64,000 nucleotides of DNA, taken from NCBI GenBank assembly GCA_029204225.1, contig MU832553.1, positions 1-64,000 on the forward strand, in the 5' to 3' direction. Positions 10,641 through 21,869 of this stretch are shown one piece after another. Each line of letters begins with the position of its first letter. Position 1 is the first letter of the stretch. The stretch is from Diphasiastrum complanatum. Its lineage: Eukaryota > Streptophyta > Lycopodiopsida > Lycopodiales > Lycopodiaceae. A program made the position numbers and the translations under genes. The notes under the pieces are model-generated. The model saw nothing but the letters and a program-made list of their open reading frames with translations, did no database searches and was not told the DNA's origin.

Positions 10641-11540
10641 CTTCCAAAGCTTTTCAACTTTAGAAGATGAAGACTTATCCTTGACAACTTTTGTGTCGTC
10701 CTTTCATTTGGATCGTCGTTTATTCTTTCTCTCTCCTTTATCAGCATTTGACTCTAATGAATCGCTGCTTTCAAACTCCGAGCTTGAAGAACTGGTACCT
10801 GAGTTAGAATCTGAATTATCATCGCTGTCACTGGAATTAGTGTTAGACTTTCGAGATCTCTTAGTTGATCATCGCTTTCGTGCTAGTTTCGAGGTCTCAA
10901 AATTTTCAGCACTAGCTATTACTGCTGCTAAGGAGGTCATGTCCCCTTGTCTGCAATATCGATCAATCTTTGGTGGTAAACCAGCCAAAACCCATTCGAT
11001 TTGCATATCAACGGGATATACACCGGTTAGTTTTCCTATAATATTTTTAACCTTTTGTGTATATTTGCAAAGGAATTCTTTACTCTTCTTCTGAACATTG
11101 TTCAGACGTCCGAGAATTCTAGATTTGTAACCGATTTTTTTGAATTGGTTCAGAAACGCATCTTTCAGCAGGTACTAGGTTCCTACACGACCTGGTTCAA
11201 CTTGACTGTACCATATGCGCGCCTGCTTTCTTAGCAAACCAAGGAAGATTTGTAGTTTGGCTACGTCAGCACCTTCGTTATTTGCATTAGCTATTGACTC
11301 GAATTGTGAGACATAACTATCTTTCACATCAAAAGAAGTCTCCTTAAAATAATCGTACTTAATTTTTGAGATAGAAGTGAAATGTGTAGCAGGACCCTCC
11401 ATACCAAAGCTAATTAGGAGTTCAAGTAACTGGGCAGTGATTTCGTCTAGATTTCTTCGACTAGTACTCTCACTTTGTCTTCATAAAAATTCCTCTCTAA
11501 GCTTATGATATCGTTCTAATCTAGGTTCTCTATCTGACAT
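10641..11540 (-). pseudogene. gag of element K
   Basis: Start chosen at the ATG complementary to 11,538-11,540, about 50 bases after the primer site. About 300 codons with an internal TGA near 11,487, a stop just after the GRVGT word near 11,175, and at least one near the Lys/Arg-rich part. The middle (SQFESIANANN, LQIFLGLLRKQARIWY) is a typical Retrotrans_gag core; it is followed by a LAGLPP motif and a Lys/Ser/Glu-rich tail. No CCHC knuckle was seen. The frame ends with a TAG that lies inside the inverted LTR fragment, so the stop is supplied by the rearranged end. Gag would form the particle; every enzymatic step would depend on other elements. Confidence 0.65.
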
Positions 11541-11592
11541 ACACTAGAGATGGAGATGAATTTGTCAGATTTCTTGTAACTTTCCTAAACTA

Positions 11593-11610
11593 TCCTCGGC
11601 AACGGCGCCA
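11593..11610 (-). promoter_or_regulatory. Primer-binding site of K
   Basis: The minus strand reads TGGCGCCGTTGCCGAGGA, five bases after the LTR end. This is the best-preserved TGGCGCC-type site in the window and places K among gypsy-type elements. Confidence 0.8.
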
Positions 11611-11615
11611 GAAAT

Positions 11616-12875
11616 TGATATATGTCGTACTATACCAACAAGGTTAATATAGATTTTTATACTAAATAATGTCGTTCCCACAAAGGACAGCGTTAGAAAG
11701 TTATGTATTTGGTACAATTTATGGCAAATGATTTCGAGAGTTATTTTGGTTGTCGACAGACATCAAAAAGTAACCAGTATTACTTGTGTTTGGGGAATGT
11801 AATGTTAATAATTTCAGAACAACAATCTGGCCTCTATCAAATCAAATGAATCGTGTTTTACAGATGAGATGTTATCAGAGTAGTACAGCAGTACTACACT
11901 CTGGCTGATTAAGGTGTCAACAAAGAGTCGAGAATTGTTCGATGTATTCGCGACTATGCAGACAATTAATTAATCGTGTTCGCGAACTGTTTGTTTCTAG
12001 ACAAAAGTCTTGAACAACTAAAGTCCAAATTAATGGTTAAAGAACACGAATAGTTTTAGAGCACGTTAGAAACTTATGCTAGTTACAGGTAGGAAAACAG
12101 ATCAAAGACTCAATTCTTCAGACAGGGACTGTCATCTCATTTGTATACATACAACTTTATTCAATGATCATGCCAGATTGTACCAAAGATAGTCGTTATT
12201 CGAGTGCCGAAAAGAAATTATTTGCGACAGACGAATAAGATGGTTTTAAGACATTTTTTTAGAGCATATTTTATGGATACACAACAAACGACTGTAATGC
12301 ACTAGAGTGCATGTCTGATCAGAGAGTAATTCATGTAATGCGTTAGAGATTGCTACTAGACTCAACATCACTCACACTCAACAGTGCGGAGAACAAAGAT
12401 AAGAGAGAATAAGTCAAAGAACTCTATTCACTTCTTCAATCTCTTACATATGCATAAACTCTTCTCTCTCGATGCTCGAGATTGAAGTGTGAGATCAATA
12501 TATGTTCTACGGGATGAACAAACACACCTCTAAAACAACAGGTGCGTCGCTCCCGCGAAAGGGTCTAGTTAAGAATTAGATTGAAAATACGTTCAATTAT
12601 ACCGTGAAAGGTATATTTAACTAAGAGTTAAGCTTACTCTAGTTTAACATGTCTTTCCATATCTAGTCATTTCGTATGGACGACCTAGTAAGGGTTATCC
12701 AAGGCAATGTCTTTCCCTTTAAAGGTCATGTCCTTTATTATAAGGCAAGTACTTAGGAGATATATTCTCAAAAAATGACTTACACCTCTTCATGATTTAT
12801 ACTTATCTTCATTTTCGAGTATATCATGCCATATTTACGTTGATATTCAATATTTAATCATTTCGTGGCATCACA
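11616..12875 (-). repeat. LTR of element K (~1,260 bp)
   Basis: Starts TGTGATGCCACG at 12,875 on the minus strand and ends TATATCA at 11,616, followed by ATTTC and the primer site. Gypsy E has a similar short spacer (ATTT) between LTR and primer site. No other complete copy of this LTR lies in the window. Confidence 0.7.
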
Positions 12876-12880
12876 AGCAC
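12876..12880. repeat. Right target-site duplication of K (AGCAC)
   Basis: Matches the five bases at 10,522-10,526. Removing K and one AGCAC restores a continuous minus-strand frame of G of about 339 codons. Confidence 0.85.
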
Positions 12881-13497
12881 ATTAAGATCAACCTCTTGAT
12901 CTTCCTCTTGACTATCAAAACCATTGACCAAAACTTGTTTTCTAGAACCATAAATGACATCCATTTCATGAAGACAACCATCCATATGCATAACATCATC
13001 TACACAAGCTGAATTATCAAAACATGTGAGTAAAGCCAAGTTTGTACCTTTCACAACTTGCTTACCCTTCTCATTATATGTAAGCCTTGTTGGCTTTTTC
13101 CTTTGCCTTGAGGATCTTCTTGGAACTTGACTTGGAGAGGAATCTCCACCATCATCATCCATAGATCCATCACCATCAAGAAAGTTAGGAGAAACAACAT
13201 CAAGATTGTTAGTTTCATCCACATCAACTTTCTTTGGCGCATTGCCTTTTTCAAAGATGACATCTCTAGAAATGAAAACTTTTCTTGTTGAAGGAATGTA
13301 GACTTTGTAAGCCTTGTTGATTTCACTATAGCCAACAAACACACCCTTCTTTGATGAAGGATCTTCTTTAGTTCTATCATCAAGAGTGATGTTGACAAAA
13401 CAAGTACAACCAAAGATCCTACAATGCTTGACACTCGACCTTCTACCATGAAGGACTTCAAAAGGAGTCTTATCATCCAAGTAAGTACATGTCCACT
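12881..13497 (-). pseudogene. Copia G: integrase C-terminus and INT-RT linker
   Basis: A 200-codon open frame. It starts with DDKTPFEVLHGR, continues with HCRIFGCTCFV, KGVFVGYS, KAYKVY and FISRDVIF, then an acidic Asp-rich linker and PRRSSRQRKKPTRL. This is the usual order at the C-terminal end of a Ty1/copia integrase and the linker to RT. The integrase core (DDE) and everything upstream are missing, cut off near 13,497 where copia H's LTR side begins. The frame has no stop up to K, so the decay is mild. Confidence 0.8.
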
Positions 13498-14630
13498 TGT
13501 TTTATTATTCTCCTTCTTACCAATCGACTAATCGGTTTTAATCTTCATCCGTTGTTTTATCTGGTTCTACGGTTCTTCCCCATTCTTTTATAATATGTAG
13601 TGTTTTTACACAATCTGCAGAATTACACAGAGTTTTTCCATAGTGTCGCATTTCATTTTCTCTCACTTCGGCTTTCTCACCTGTCAGGAATCTCGTGTAA
13701 AAATGCAGTGTCGCTTTTCGCATTTTTTTCACCTGTCAAGATTTGCAAGCAAATATGCAGAGTCACATTTTTCACTTGACAAAATGTCACACTTTTCGCT
13801 TTCTCCAAAGAGCCTCAAAAGTTAAGGAAATGACTCTGGCAAAGTGTAGGACAACCCTAAATCAATTTTTAAGGCACTGTCATGTTTTTCGCAAAATCTC
13901 AATACTGTCGCCTCTTGCGACAGTGTCGCATGTGGCTGTTTTAGTTCATTTTTGCAGAAGTGATAGTTTGGTTCATTTATGCAGACAGAAAGTTTACGGC
14001 CAATTTCGACGTTTATTAGCAACCGGATGGATGCCAATGGATACTAGCCAACTGAAAATCGCAGTTGACGACCTAATTTCTTAGTCTAAATAACTGATCA
14101 TATTCATATAGCTTAAAAAAAAATGTAAGCAGTTTAATATCAGCAAGTATTGCAAGTTAGCTCTCTATCAAGCTTTTAAGCTTGAACTCTCTTGAGCATT
14201 CTAACTCAGTTTTAGAGTTATATTTTAAAGTTGCTATTGCGCTATTGCTTATCAGCATAGCTGCTTGTTATCAGACTTATCCTCAGTTACTGAGAGACAA
14301 CTTAGAGTGCATGGTTTCTATTTGCTAATGTTTTGCGCTCATTAGCATTTGATTTTGTTTTTTTTTCTGAATCAATACCTATCTTTTATTGCGTTCAGTA
14401 TATGTCAGAATGCATGCATCTCTGTATTTTTTTTGTAACTGATAAAATTGTCTGAGAATTCAATACTTCATGTTTGGCTACATAATCACTTAGTATCTAG
14501 CGATTTCAAAGTTAGTTGCTAAAGATTGAACATGATTCCCATCACTACTGCTTTGTTCAATTTTTGATAGGCATAGTCATGCACTAGAAGTAGGAAGTTT
14601 CCACTACGATTATCTAACCTATTTCTGACA
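13498..14630 (+). repeat. 5' LTR of copia H (start uncertain)
   Basis: The right end is secure: TTTCTGACA directly precedes a copia primer site at 14,631. The left end is only inferred from where G's coding sequence stops; a TGTTTTATTATTC near 13,498 is a possible start. The LTR contains repeated words around GCATTTTT and CTTTTCGC, a style shared with the LTR-like DNA at 55.0-55.4 and 57.8-58.3 kb. Small frames here (13,643-13,825, 13,743-14,084) are not supported. Confidence 0.5.
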
Positions 14631-14642
14631 TGGTATCAGAGC
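14631..14642 (+). promoter_or_regulatory. Primer-binding site of copia H
   Basis: TGGTATCAGAGC directly after the LTR end CTGACA. Standard tRNA-Met type copia primer site. Confidence 0.9.
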
Positions 14643-14865
14643 TATTTCACTACTTCTTTCTTTGATTCCTTCATGATATCAGAGTGAAAGCTCTAATATT
14701 TGATATCTTTCGCAATATCAAATTGATATCAAACTCTCCAATCTTTCCGTATCAGAGAATTGGTTTCCTATTATTGCAATTACTACATCTTAGCGTCATC
14801 GATACAATCAACAGACTAAGTTCTAGATAGATTCTCAAAGTAAGGCCGGCCTTATCGCAGAAAGA

Positions 14866-16847
14866 TGAATGGATCCAATTATCATTTGTGGAAATTTAAG
14901 ATGAAGACCTTGCTAATCGCCAATGAATTATGGGATTTGTTATAGGTATAGAAGTAAAACCTAAAGACGATGACTCAAAGTGGAAATTGAAGGACGGTAA
15001 AGCTTTCATGCTTATTATCCTCAATATATCAGATACACAGATTGGACACATAGCTAAAGCTAAAATGTCAAAAGTCGTTTGGGACATCCTGAACTCACTA
15101 TATGTCGTGAGGGACGTAGCTACCAAGTTACATCTACGAAAAAAATTCTTCACATTCAAGATGTCTACTGGTGATTCTCTTCAGAATCACATTAACCAGT
15201 TTAAGAATCTCTTGCCACAGATGGCCGCCATCGGATCAGTCATAGACAATCAAGATGCAATTATGACATTGCCTTCAAGCTTGCCCTCTACATATGAGAA
15301 CTTTGGTGATGATTATATCGACACACTCAGACTTAACTCTTACTAGAGTTACCACTATGTTGCTGCAAGAAGATAATAGAAGAAGTCAAGACACTTCGTC
15401 AACTTCCTCCTCTCAGGCTCTATATGTCAACAAATGCTCTAAGTGGCAAAAGTAGAAAAGTTCCAAGAAGGCTGCAACGAATCAGAAGCCGACTCAAAGT
15501 CAAGAACAATCATCGAATCCACAATCGAAGAAGAAGATGTTTTGGAGGTATTGCAAGCGCAATAACCATGAGATCAAGGATTGTCGAATTCTCCAAGCGA
15601 AGAATGCAGCCAAGCAACCTGATCAACAAGCAAACACAGTTTCATCATCTCCCCAGGTTGAAGTGGATGAAGACGCATTCATGGTCAAAGATCAAAACAC
15701 ATTTTTGGATGATTCATGGTTTCTGGATTCTGGAGCAACTCAACATTTGACCAATCAACGTGAGATCTTCAACTCCTACATGTCTTACAGCACGAAGAAA
15801 TTTGTTCATCTTGGTGACAATAATACTCACACTATTGAAGGTGAAGGTATTGTAAAATTGCGATTCCAGCACGATCAATTCAAATTACTATCAAAAGTCT
15901 TATATGTTCCTAAACTCTCTACAAATCTGTTATCAGTTAGTAGAATTATAGATTTAGGTCATAAAGTAGAATTCAAATATGATCTATGCAAAATTATTGA
16001 TAGGAGTAATAAGATCCTTGCACTCGGCAAGAGGCATGGTTACTTATATAGATTGGCACATTGTTAAATAGAGCCTAGTCAAGTCTTGAAAACCTCTGTT
16101 TTAGTCAATAAAGCATTATTATGCCATCATCGCTTAGGAAACGTGAATCATGCATCTATTTTATACATGTCAAGACAATCCATGGTTCTTGATCTCGACT
16201 ATCCTTCTGATAAGGTTGATCTCCCTGTCTGTCATAGCTGCATTTTTGAAAAGCAGGCTAGGATTCCTTTTAGATCAAACCATATGCATGCGGCAAAAGG
16301 TCTACTAAATGTTGTTTACACAGATATATGTGGACCGATGCAAACTCCTTCATTAATAGATACAAATTATTTTATTACCTTTATTGAAAGGCTTTCTAGA
16401 AGGACAGTTTTTTATTTTATTAAACAGATTCAGAGGCTTTCATCAAATTTAGACAATTCAAAGAGCATGCTGAGAATCAAAGAACTAAGGTCAAATAACG
16501 GGAGAGAATACATCTCCAATGAATTCAAGAAGTACTGACTCAACAACAACATTTAGCAACAATATATTACCTCCTATTCACCTCAGTCAAATGGTCTTGC
16601 TGAGAGAAAGAACAAAACCTAAGTTGAATCGACAAAGTGCATGTTATCACATGTGACTCTTCCGAAGTGCTTCTGGGCTGAAGCTGTTTCAACAACAACC
16701 TATATTTAGAATAGATGTCCTACTAAAGGCCTCTCAGACAAAACACCATTCGAAGTTTGGACATGTACCAAACCTTCTTGATCAAACTTGCAGATACCTC
16801 GTGATCTTAGGAAGAGGATTGACTTCTAGAGTATTGAATGTGTTTTT
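14866..16847 (+). pseudogene. Copia H gag-protease-integrase, 5' half
   Basis: Begins MNGSNYHLWKFKMKT (frame shifts near 14,940) and continues as a UBN2-type gag (LLNSLYVV, KKFFTFKMS, LPSTYENF). A nucleocapsid knuckle near 15,540 reads FWRYCKRNNHEIKDC, with Trp where the first Cys should be. Protease DSGATQH is near 15,730. The GAG-preintegrase motif HHRLGN, the integrase Asp (YTDICGP) and RSNNGREY follow, then SPQSNGLAERKNKT, KTPFEVW and a degraded RKRIDF..SIECVF. At least three frameshifts and several stops. It stops at 16,847 because copia J is inserted there; the continuation (linker with SRDVIF) is on the opposite strand at 39,550-39,692. Confidence 0.8.
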
Positions 16848-17529
16848 TGTTAAAAATTCACAATTCTAGCTTGACTAGTTTTGGTCATATGACTTGTAAA
16901 TAGTTAGATGGTCATGATGTGGCTTGTCACACGTGCCAAATAGCATAGGATTCCATTCATAAGGATGTTCTCAAGTAGACCTAAGTGTTAGAACCTTTGG
17001 AATGAGTCCAAATTATGCTTAGATACAAGGGAGAAAAAATAGGAGCTATTTTTGGTAATTTTTGCATTGTTGAGGGATCTCCAAGATTCCAACCCTAACT
17101 TGGTAGGGATGAAAGATCCACCAAAATTAGCATTAGGGATAGGTTTAGGGCTACTCATACCTGCCCAAAACCGTGATGGATCATGTATATATAGGTGATG
17201 ATATCTCACCAAAATCAATCAAGCAATTTCATGTTTTTTCTCTCATAATGGTGCAATTGCTCTCTATGTTCATAATTGTTTGAGTACTTGTGATTACTAA
17301 TGATTATAGGATTGAATGTAGGTCTGGTGTACAGTACTCAGACTGTGGGAGGTCGTACTTTCACACGTGTGAAGCCTTCTTCAAGGATTTGGGCCATTTA
17401 GTGAGGTTCAAGCATAGATTTTTGATGGATTTTGATGGTTCAACTTGTGCTAATCTTATGAAATCATAATCTATTGTTTCCCTCATCATTTCAAGTGTTT
17501 TAGGATCCTTATTTGCTGTGATTTTTACA
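16848..17529 (+). repeat. 5' LTR of copia J (682 bp)
   Basis: Runs from TGTTAAAAATTC to TTTTTACA, directly followed by the primer site. Contains TATATATAGG near 17,187. By eye it differs from the inverted LTR at 39,693-40,374 at only about four positions, and from the LTR at 23,328-24,008 at many more. Confidence 0.9.
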
Positions 17530-17541
17530 TGGTATCAGAGC
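17530..17541 (+). promoter_or_regulatory. Primer-binding site of copia J
   Basis: TGGTATCAGAGC abuts the LTR end ACA. tRNA-Met type. Confidence 0.95.
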
Positions 17542-18340
17542 CTAAAGGCTGAAATGAGCTAAATCCTTGGTTTGCATTCAATTTTATCACAATTTTTGAT
17601 CTAAATCTTGTGTAGATTGGATCTTAGCATCTAGTATTGATTCTAGAACTCAAAGTGAGTCAAATACATTGGAGATTGGTGTTGTGTGACTTCATTTGCA
17701 GGTGTTTATGTGTCTAAAACCAGAGGCAAAGTTGAATTCAATTCACATTATCAAGATAGCAAGTTTTGCTTGCTCCAAGCATTGATTTCTAAGCGAGTTT
17801 TGGAGGTGATTTCATAGAGAAGGCTTTCTAGCATTCAAGGAGAGGGAAGATCAGAGTTTTGGGGACTCTTCAAGGCTGTTCTAAGGTGTAGTAGGCACCT
17901 CCTAAAGTGATTTAGGTTCAGTCCAACCATTGCTTGACTTATGCACCAAATTAGATCAATTTTTCATCAATTTTGATCATTTTTTGCTTGTGATTGGATA
18001 GTAGATTGTGTTGCATCCTCATTAAGTTCCATTTAGATCTTTTACAAGTGATTTTGGAAGTATATTAGGTTGCTGAAATTCACTCTTGATCAGATCATTT
18101 GGAAGCTTCAATGTTCTTTATAGAAAGAGGGGCAATTCTACTAGTATTGTCTACTTCAATCAAGCAAGTGCATTGTTTCTAGTATTCTATGATTTGATTT
18201 TGTTAGAGATAATTCTTAGATCTTTATAGGAAGTCTATTACTGATCTTTTCAGGTCCCTAAGAAGTGGGATAAGGTAGACCTTCAATCAAATCAATAGAA
18301 GTAACCTTCATTTGTGTCAAGTCCTTGATTAGGAGACTAG
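17542..18340 (+). other. Untranslated leader of copia J
   Basis: About 800 bp between primer site and gag ATG without a long frame. It is where packaging and dimerisation signals would be expected; none is identifiable by eye. Confidence 0.7.
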
Positions 18341-21300
18341 ATGGCATCTATAAATGCATATCTTTTGGATACTAATGAAAGGCTCAACAAAACTAACTAT
18401 TCCATATGGAAAGTTAGAATGGAATCTATCATGATCATGCAAGATCTGATGGAAATTGTAAATGGTAAGGAGGGTGAACCTATTCATCCTCAAGAAAAAG
18501 CCAAATACATCAAGAGGTGCAATGTTGCACTACATTGCATAAAAATGAATGTTGCAAATGAACTCTTAAGAGAGGTAGGAGATTGCACTTCAGCTCAAGA
18601 TGCTTGGGAGACTTTGCAAAAGGTCTATGAATCCAAGAACCAAACTAGAATGTTAGCTTTGAAGAATCAAATCTATAGAAGCTATCAAAAGAAAGGAGAG
18701 AGTGCACATACTTTTGTCCTAAGAGTAAAGGAATTGAACAAAGAGCTAGCCTTTATAGGTGACCCTATCAAGGATGAAGAGCTTGTTCAACTCATATTGA
18801 ATGGACTAAGCTTTGAATTTGACAATTTGGTTCAGGGATATGCAATTATGGGTAAGCTACCCATACTTGAAGAACTCCAAGGCACGCTCATAGTCGAGGA
18901 ATCAAGAAGGAGCCAAATGCAAGAGAGGATGGATAGGCTTTCCATCCAAGGTGGAGATGACCAAGCTCTCTTCACCAAAGGCAAAGGCAAGTCCAAAGGC
19001 AAAGGATCAACATTCAAGAAGTCTACAAAGCTTGAGGATCAAGAAGGACCCCCAAAGGCATCTCCATCAACCACCAAAGTCAAGAAGGACAAATCAAAGG
19101 TGAAGTGCTACTATTGTAGCAAGATGGGGCATTATGCCTCGGAATGCTTCAAGAGGAAGCAAGATCAAAGCCAAGCCAACATGAGCAAAGAGGAGGAGGA
19201 GGAGAGTTCACATGAGGACTCTCTCATGATGTCCATATTTTCTTCAACAAGCTTCAAAGGAGAAGATCCTTGGTGGATTGACTCGGGTGCTAGTTCACAC
19301 ATGACTAGTAAAAGGGAGTTTTTCTCTTCTCTCTTATCTTATGATGGACCTATAAAGTCTATCTATACAGCAAATGATGAAGCTTGTAAGATTGAAGGAG
19401 TTGGTAGCATTCCCCTTTGCTTAGGATCTTCCAAAAAGATCAACATAGAAGGTGTTTTGTACATTCCTACAATAACAAAGAATCTACTAAGTGTTGGCCA
19501 AATGGTAGACAATGGTTTCAATGTTGACTTTGCTTCAAATGAATGTTTCATCAAGAAGAAGGGTAAGATAGTGGCTAAGGGCACTAGACTTGGCAAACTT
19601 TATAAGCTGGATGCATTTGTGGATACTAATGTTGTCACGCTGGCCGAGAAGAACAAGATATCTACCTTTACTTTATGGCACAAAAGACTTGGACATGTCA
19701 ACTCGGGTTCCATGGAGGCTATGATCAAGGAGGAGTATGCTTTAGGCCTACCAAGGTCTATTGGGAAGGAAGACAAGGTTTGTGAAGCTTGTGCCTTATC
19801 CAAGGCACATAAGAAGGTGTTTCCTAACTCCATCACAAAGTCATCTCATCCTCTTGAACTCATACACTCGGATGTGCACATTGCTAGCACCAAATCTAAT
19901 GGAGGTTCATCCATGTTTTTAACCTTCATTGATGACTACTCAAGATATTGTTGGGTGTTCTTACTTTCCTTCAAGTCTCAAGTATTTGATACTTTTGTAA
20001 AGTTCAAGTTGTTTGTGGAAAAGCATCATAATCATAGAATCAAGATTCTTAGAAGTGACAATGGTGGAGAATTCATCTCCAATGAGTTCAAGGCCTTTTG
20101 TGAGGAGGAAGGGATCAAGAAAGAGACTTCTTGTCCTTACACTCCTCAACAAAATGGAGTTGCTGAAAGAAGGAATAGAACATTATGTGAATGTTCTAAG
20201 GCTTTAAGATTAGATACTTGTTTGCCCAAATCCTTTTGGGGTGAGTCTCTTGTATGTGCAAACTACTTGATGAATAGGGTGTCTTGCAAAGCAATTGAAG
20301 GCAAAACTCCTTATGAGATGTTGTATGGAAAGAAACCCAATCTTAATCACTTGAAAGTTTTTGGGTGTATATGTTATGTGCATGTGCCATTGGAAACAAG
20401 AACCAAGGAGGATCCATCTTCCACAAGAGGGATCATGCTTGGATATGCAAGCTCAAGCAAGGGCTACAGAGTCTATCTCCCATCCTTGAACAAATTTGGT
20501 GTTTCAAGGGATGTCATCTTTGATGAACATCATATGCATATGCTTGAAGAAGGCTCAAGTGCTCCAACAATCAAGAAGAAGATGGCCGAGGAGCAAGATC
20601 TTGGTTTTGAGGAGGAGCTCATGGAGGAGCAAGCACCAAACCCACCTATCACACCAAGGAGATCTTCAAGGGCAAAAGTGGAGCCATCAAGGCTCACATA
20701 TCAAGGCAAAGGATAGCAAGTTGAGGGTATCTCATCCACTTCTTATGCTTTATCTAGTTTTGAAGAACCGTCTAATGTTGAAGATGCATTGAACTCCAAA
20801 GAATGGTATAAAGCTATGTTGGATGAGTATGATGCCTTGATTGAGAATGAAACTTGGTTGCTTGTTGAGAGACCTCAAAGGAATGTAATAGGATGCAAGT
20901 GGGTCTTCAAGCTTAAGTTGAATGCAAATGGGAGTGTTAACAAACATAAAGCAAGATTAGTTGCAAAAGGTTATGCTCAAGAGAGAGGGATAGACTATGA
21001 GGAAACTTTTGCACCCGTGGCCAAGATGGTCACAATAAGACTAATCATTGCACTTGCATCACATTTTGGACGGATTCTATGTCAAATGGATGTCTCTAAT
21101 GTTTTCTTGAATGGTTTTTTGGAAGAGGATATCTATATGGAGCATCCACAAGGGTTCATCAAGCATGGAATGGAGAACAAAGTATGCCATCTCCAAAGAA
21201 GCATCTATGGCTTGAAGCAAGCCTCGAGATCTTGGAATTCAAGACTACATTGCTATCTTATTTCACTTTCTTTTGTTCAAAGTGAATATGATCCCACTCT

Positions 21301-21869
21301 TTACATTAAGTTTGATGATGTTGGTATTGTACTTTTCCTCATTTATGTAGATGACATCATCATTAGTGGAAATAGTGTTGATGGTATTGAAAAAATCAAG
21401 ATAGATCTATCCTTAGAGTTCAAGATGGTAGATCTAGGGTGTCTTCACTTCATCTTAGGCATAGAAGTACTTAGAGGGTCTGATTTTATCTTTATAAGTC
21501 AAGTAAACTATGCTCAAAGTCTTTTGAAGAAGTTTAAGATGGAAGTATGCAAAAGTGTTGACACACCAATGGAGCAAGATGTAAAAGTGCCAAATGAAGA
21601 TGATGAAAGATCCTTCATGGACATCACTTTGTTTAGGCAACTTATAGGTTCCTTAATGTGGATCACTATAACTAGACCAGATCTTAGCTTTAGTGTATGT
21701 AGGTTGAGCCAATCCATGCAAAAGCCATTGAATATCCATTGGAAAAAGGCTAAGAGGATTCTAAGATACATCTCGGGTACATTGGATTTTGGGATTCTAT
21801 ATAGAGGAGATGTGATTAACCTTCATGCATTTAGTGATTCAGATTTTGCAGGGGACAAGAGGGATAGGA
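18341..21869 (+). pseudogene. Copia J gag-pol polyprotein (one nonsense codon, 3'-truncated)
   Basis: Start ATG at 18,341 follows a leader and opens a UBN2-type gag (NKTNYSIWKVRMESI). In order: CCHC knuckle CYYCSKMGHYASEC (about residues 256-269), protease WWIDSGASSHMT (about 310), preintegrase LWHKRLGHVN, integrase HSDVH, RSDNGGEF and QQNGVAERRNRT, the C-terminal KVFGC and SRDVIF words, linker PRRSSRAKVEPSRL, RT with KARLVAKG, IYGLKQASRSWN and YVDDIII, and the start of RNase H (DSDFAGDKRDR). The single internal stop (TAG at 20,714) is CAG in copy J2. Gag would assemble the particle and pol would copy and integrate the RNA. After about 21,869 the frame runs into unrelated sequence and a TAG at 21,902. 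Confidence 0.92.

Larger units (their letters stand above)
10527..12875 (-). mobile_element. Element K: gag-only retroelement with inverted LTR ends
   Basis: A 2,349-bp insertion bounded by TGTGATGCCACGAAA on the left and its exact reverse complement on the right, with a perfect 5-bp target duplication. On the minus strand it reads: full LTR (12,875-11,616), spacer ATTTC, primer site (11,610-11,593), gag (11,540 to about 10,645), then about 107 bp of the same LTR's U3 start in opposite orientation. There is no protease, RT or integrase, and no LTR end in CA at the left. The two inverted copies of the U3 end differ at several places, including an extra GCCGG-containing stretch in the left copy. 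K must have used enzymes in trans. The closest described type is the gag-only TR-GAG group, but those have direct LTRs. Confidence 0.75.
16848..21869 (+). mobile_element. Copia J, 5' part (LTR to RNase H start)
   Basis: A young Ty1/copia element: LTR, primer site, ~800-bp leader and a nearly intact polyprotein. It is cut inside RNase H at about 21,869. The missing 3' end, with the matching LTR, lies inverted at 39,693-40,812. Together they make about 6.14 kb, a normal copia length, with only about five bases unaccounted for at the break. The five bases before the LTR are TTTTT. Confidence 0.85.

Noticed and set aside
10681-11094. 137-codon plus-strand frame with Ser/Leu/Glu-rich product
   Set aside because: It is the antisense of the Ser/Asp/Lys-rich tail of K's gag, which reads sensibly on the minus strand.
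10527-12875. Calling K a cut-and-paste DNA transposon because of its inverted ends
   Set aside because: The interior has a full LTR, primer site and gag, and no transposase. A Ginger-like origin is kept only as an alternative.
16988-17218. 76-codon frame conserved in three LTRs
   Set aside because: It lies within LTRs, runs antisense to the element, and its conservation reflects LTR identity, not coding.
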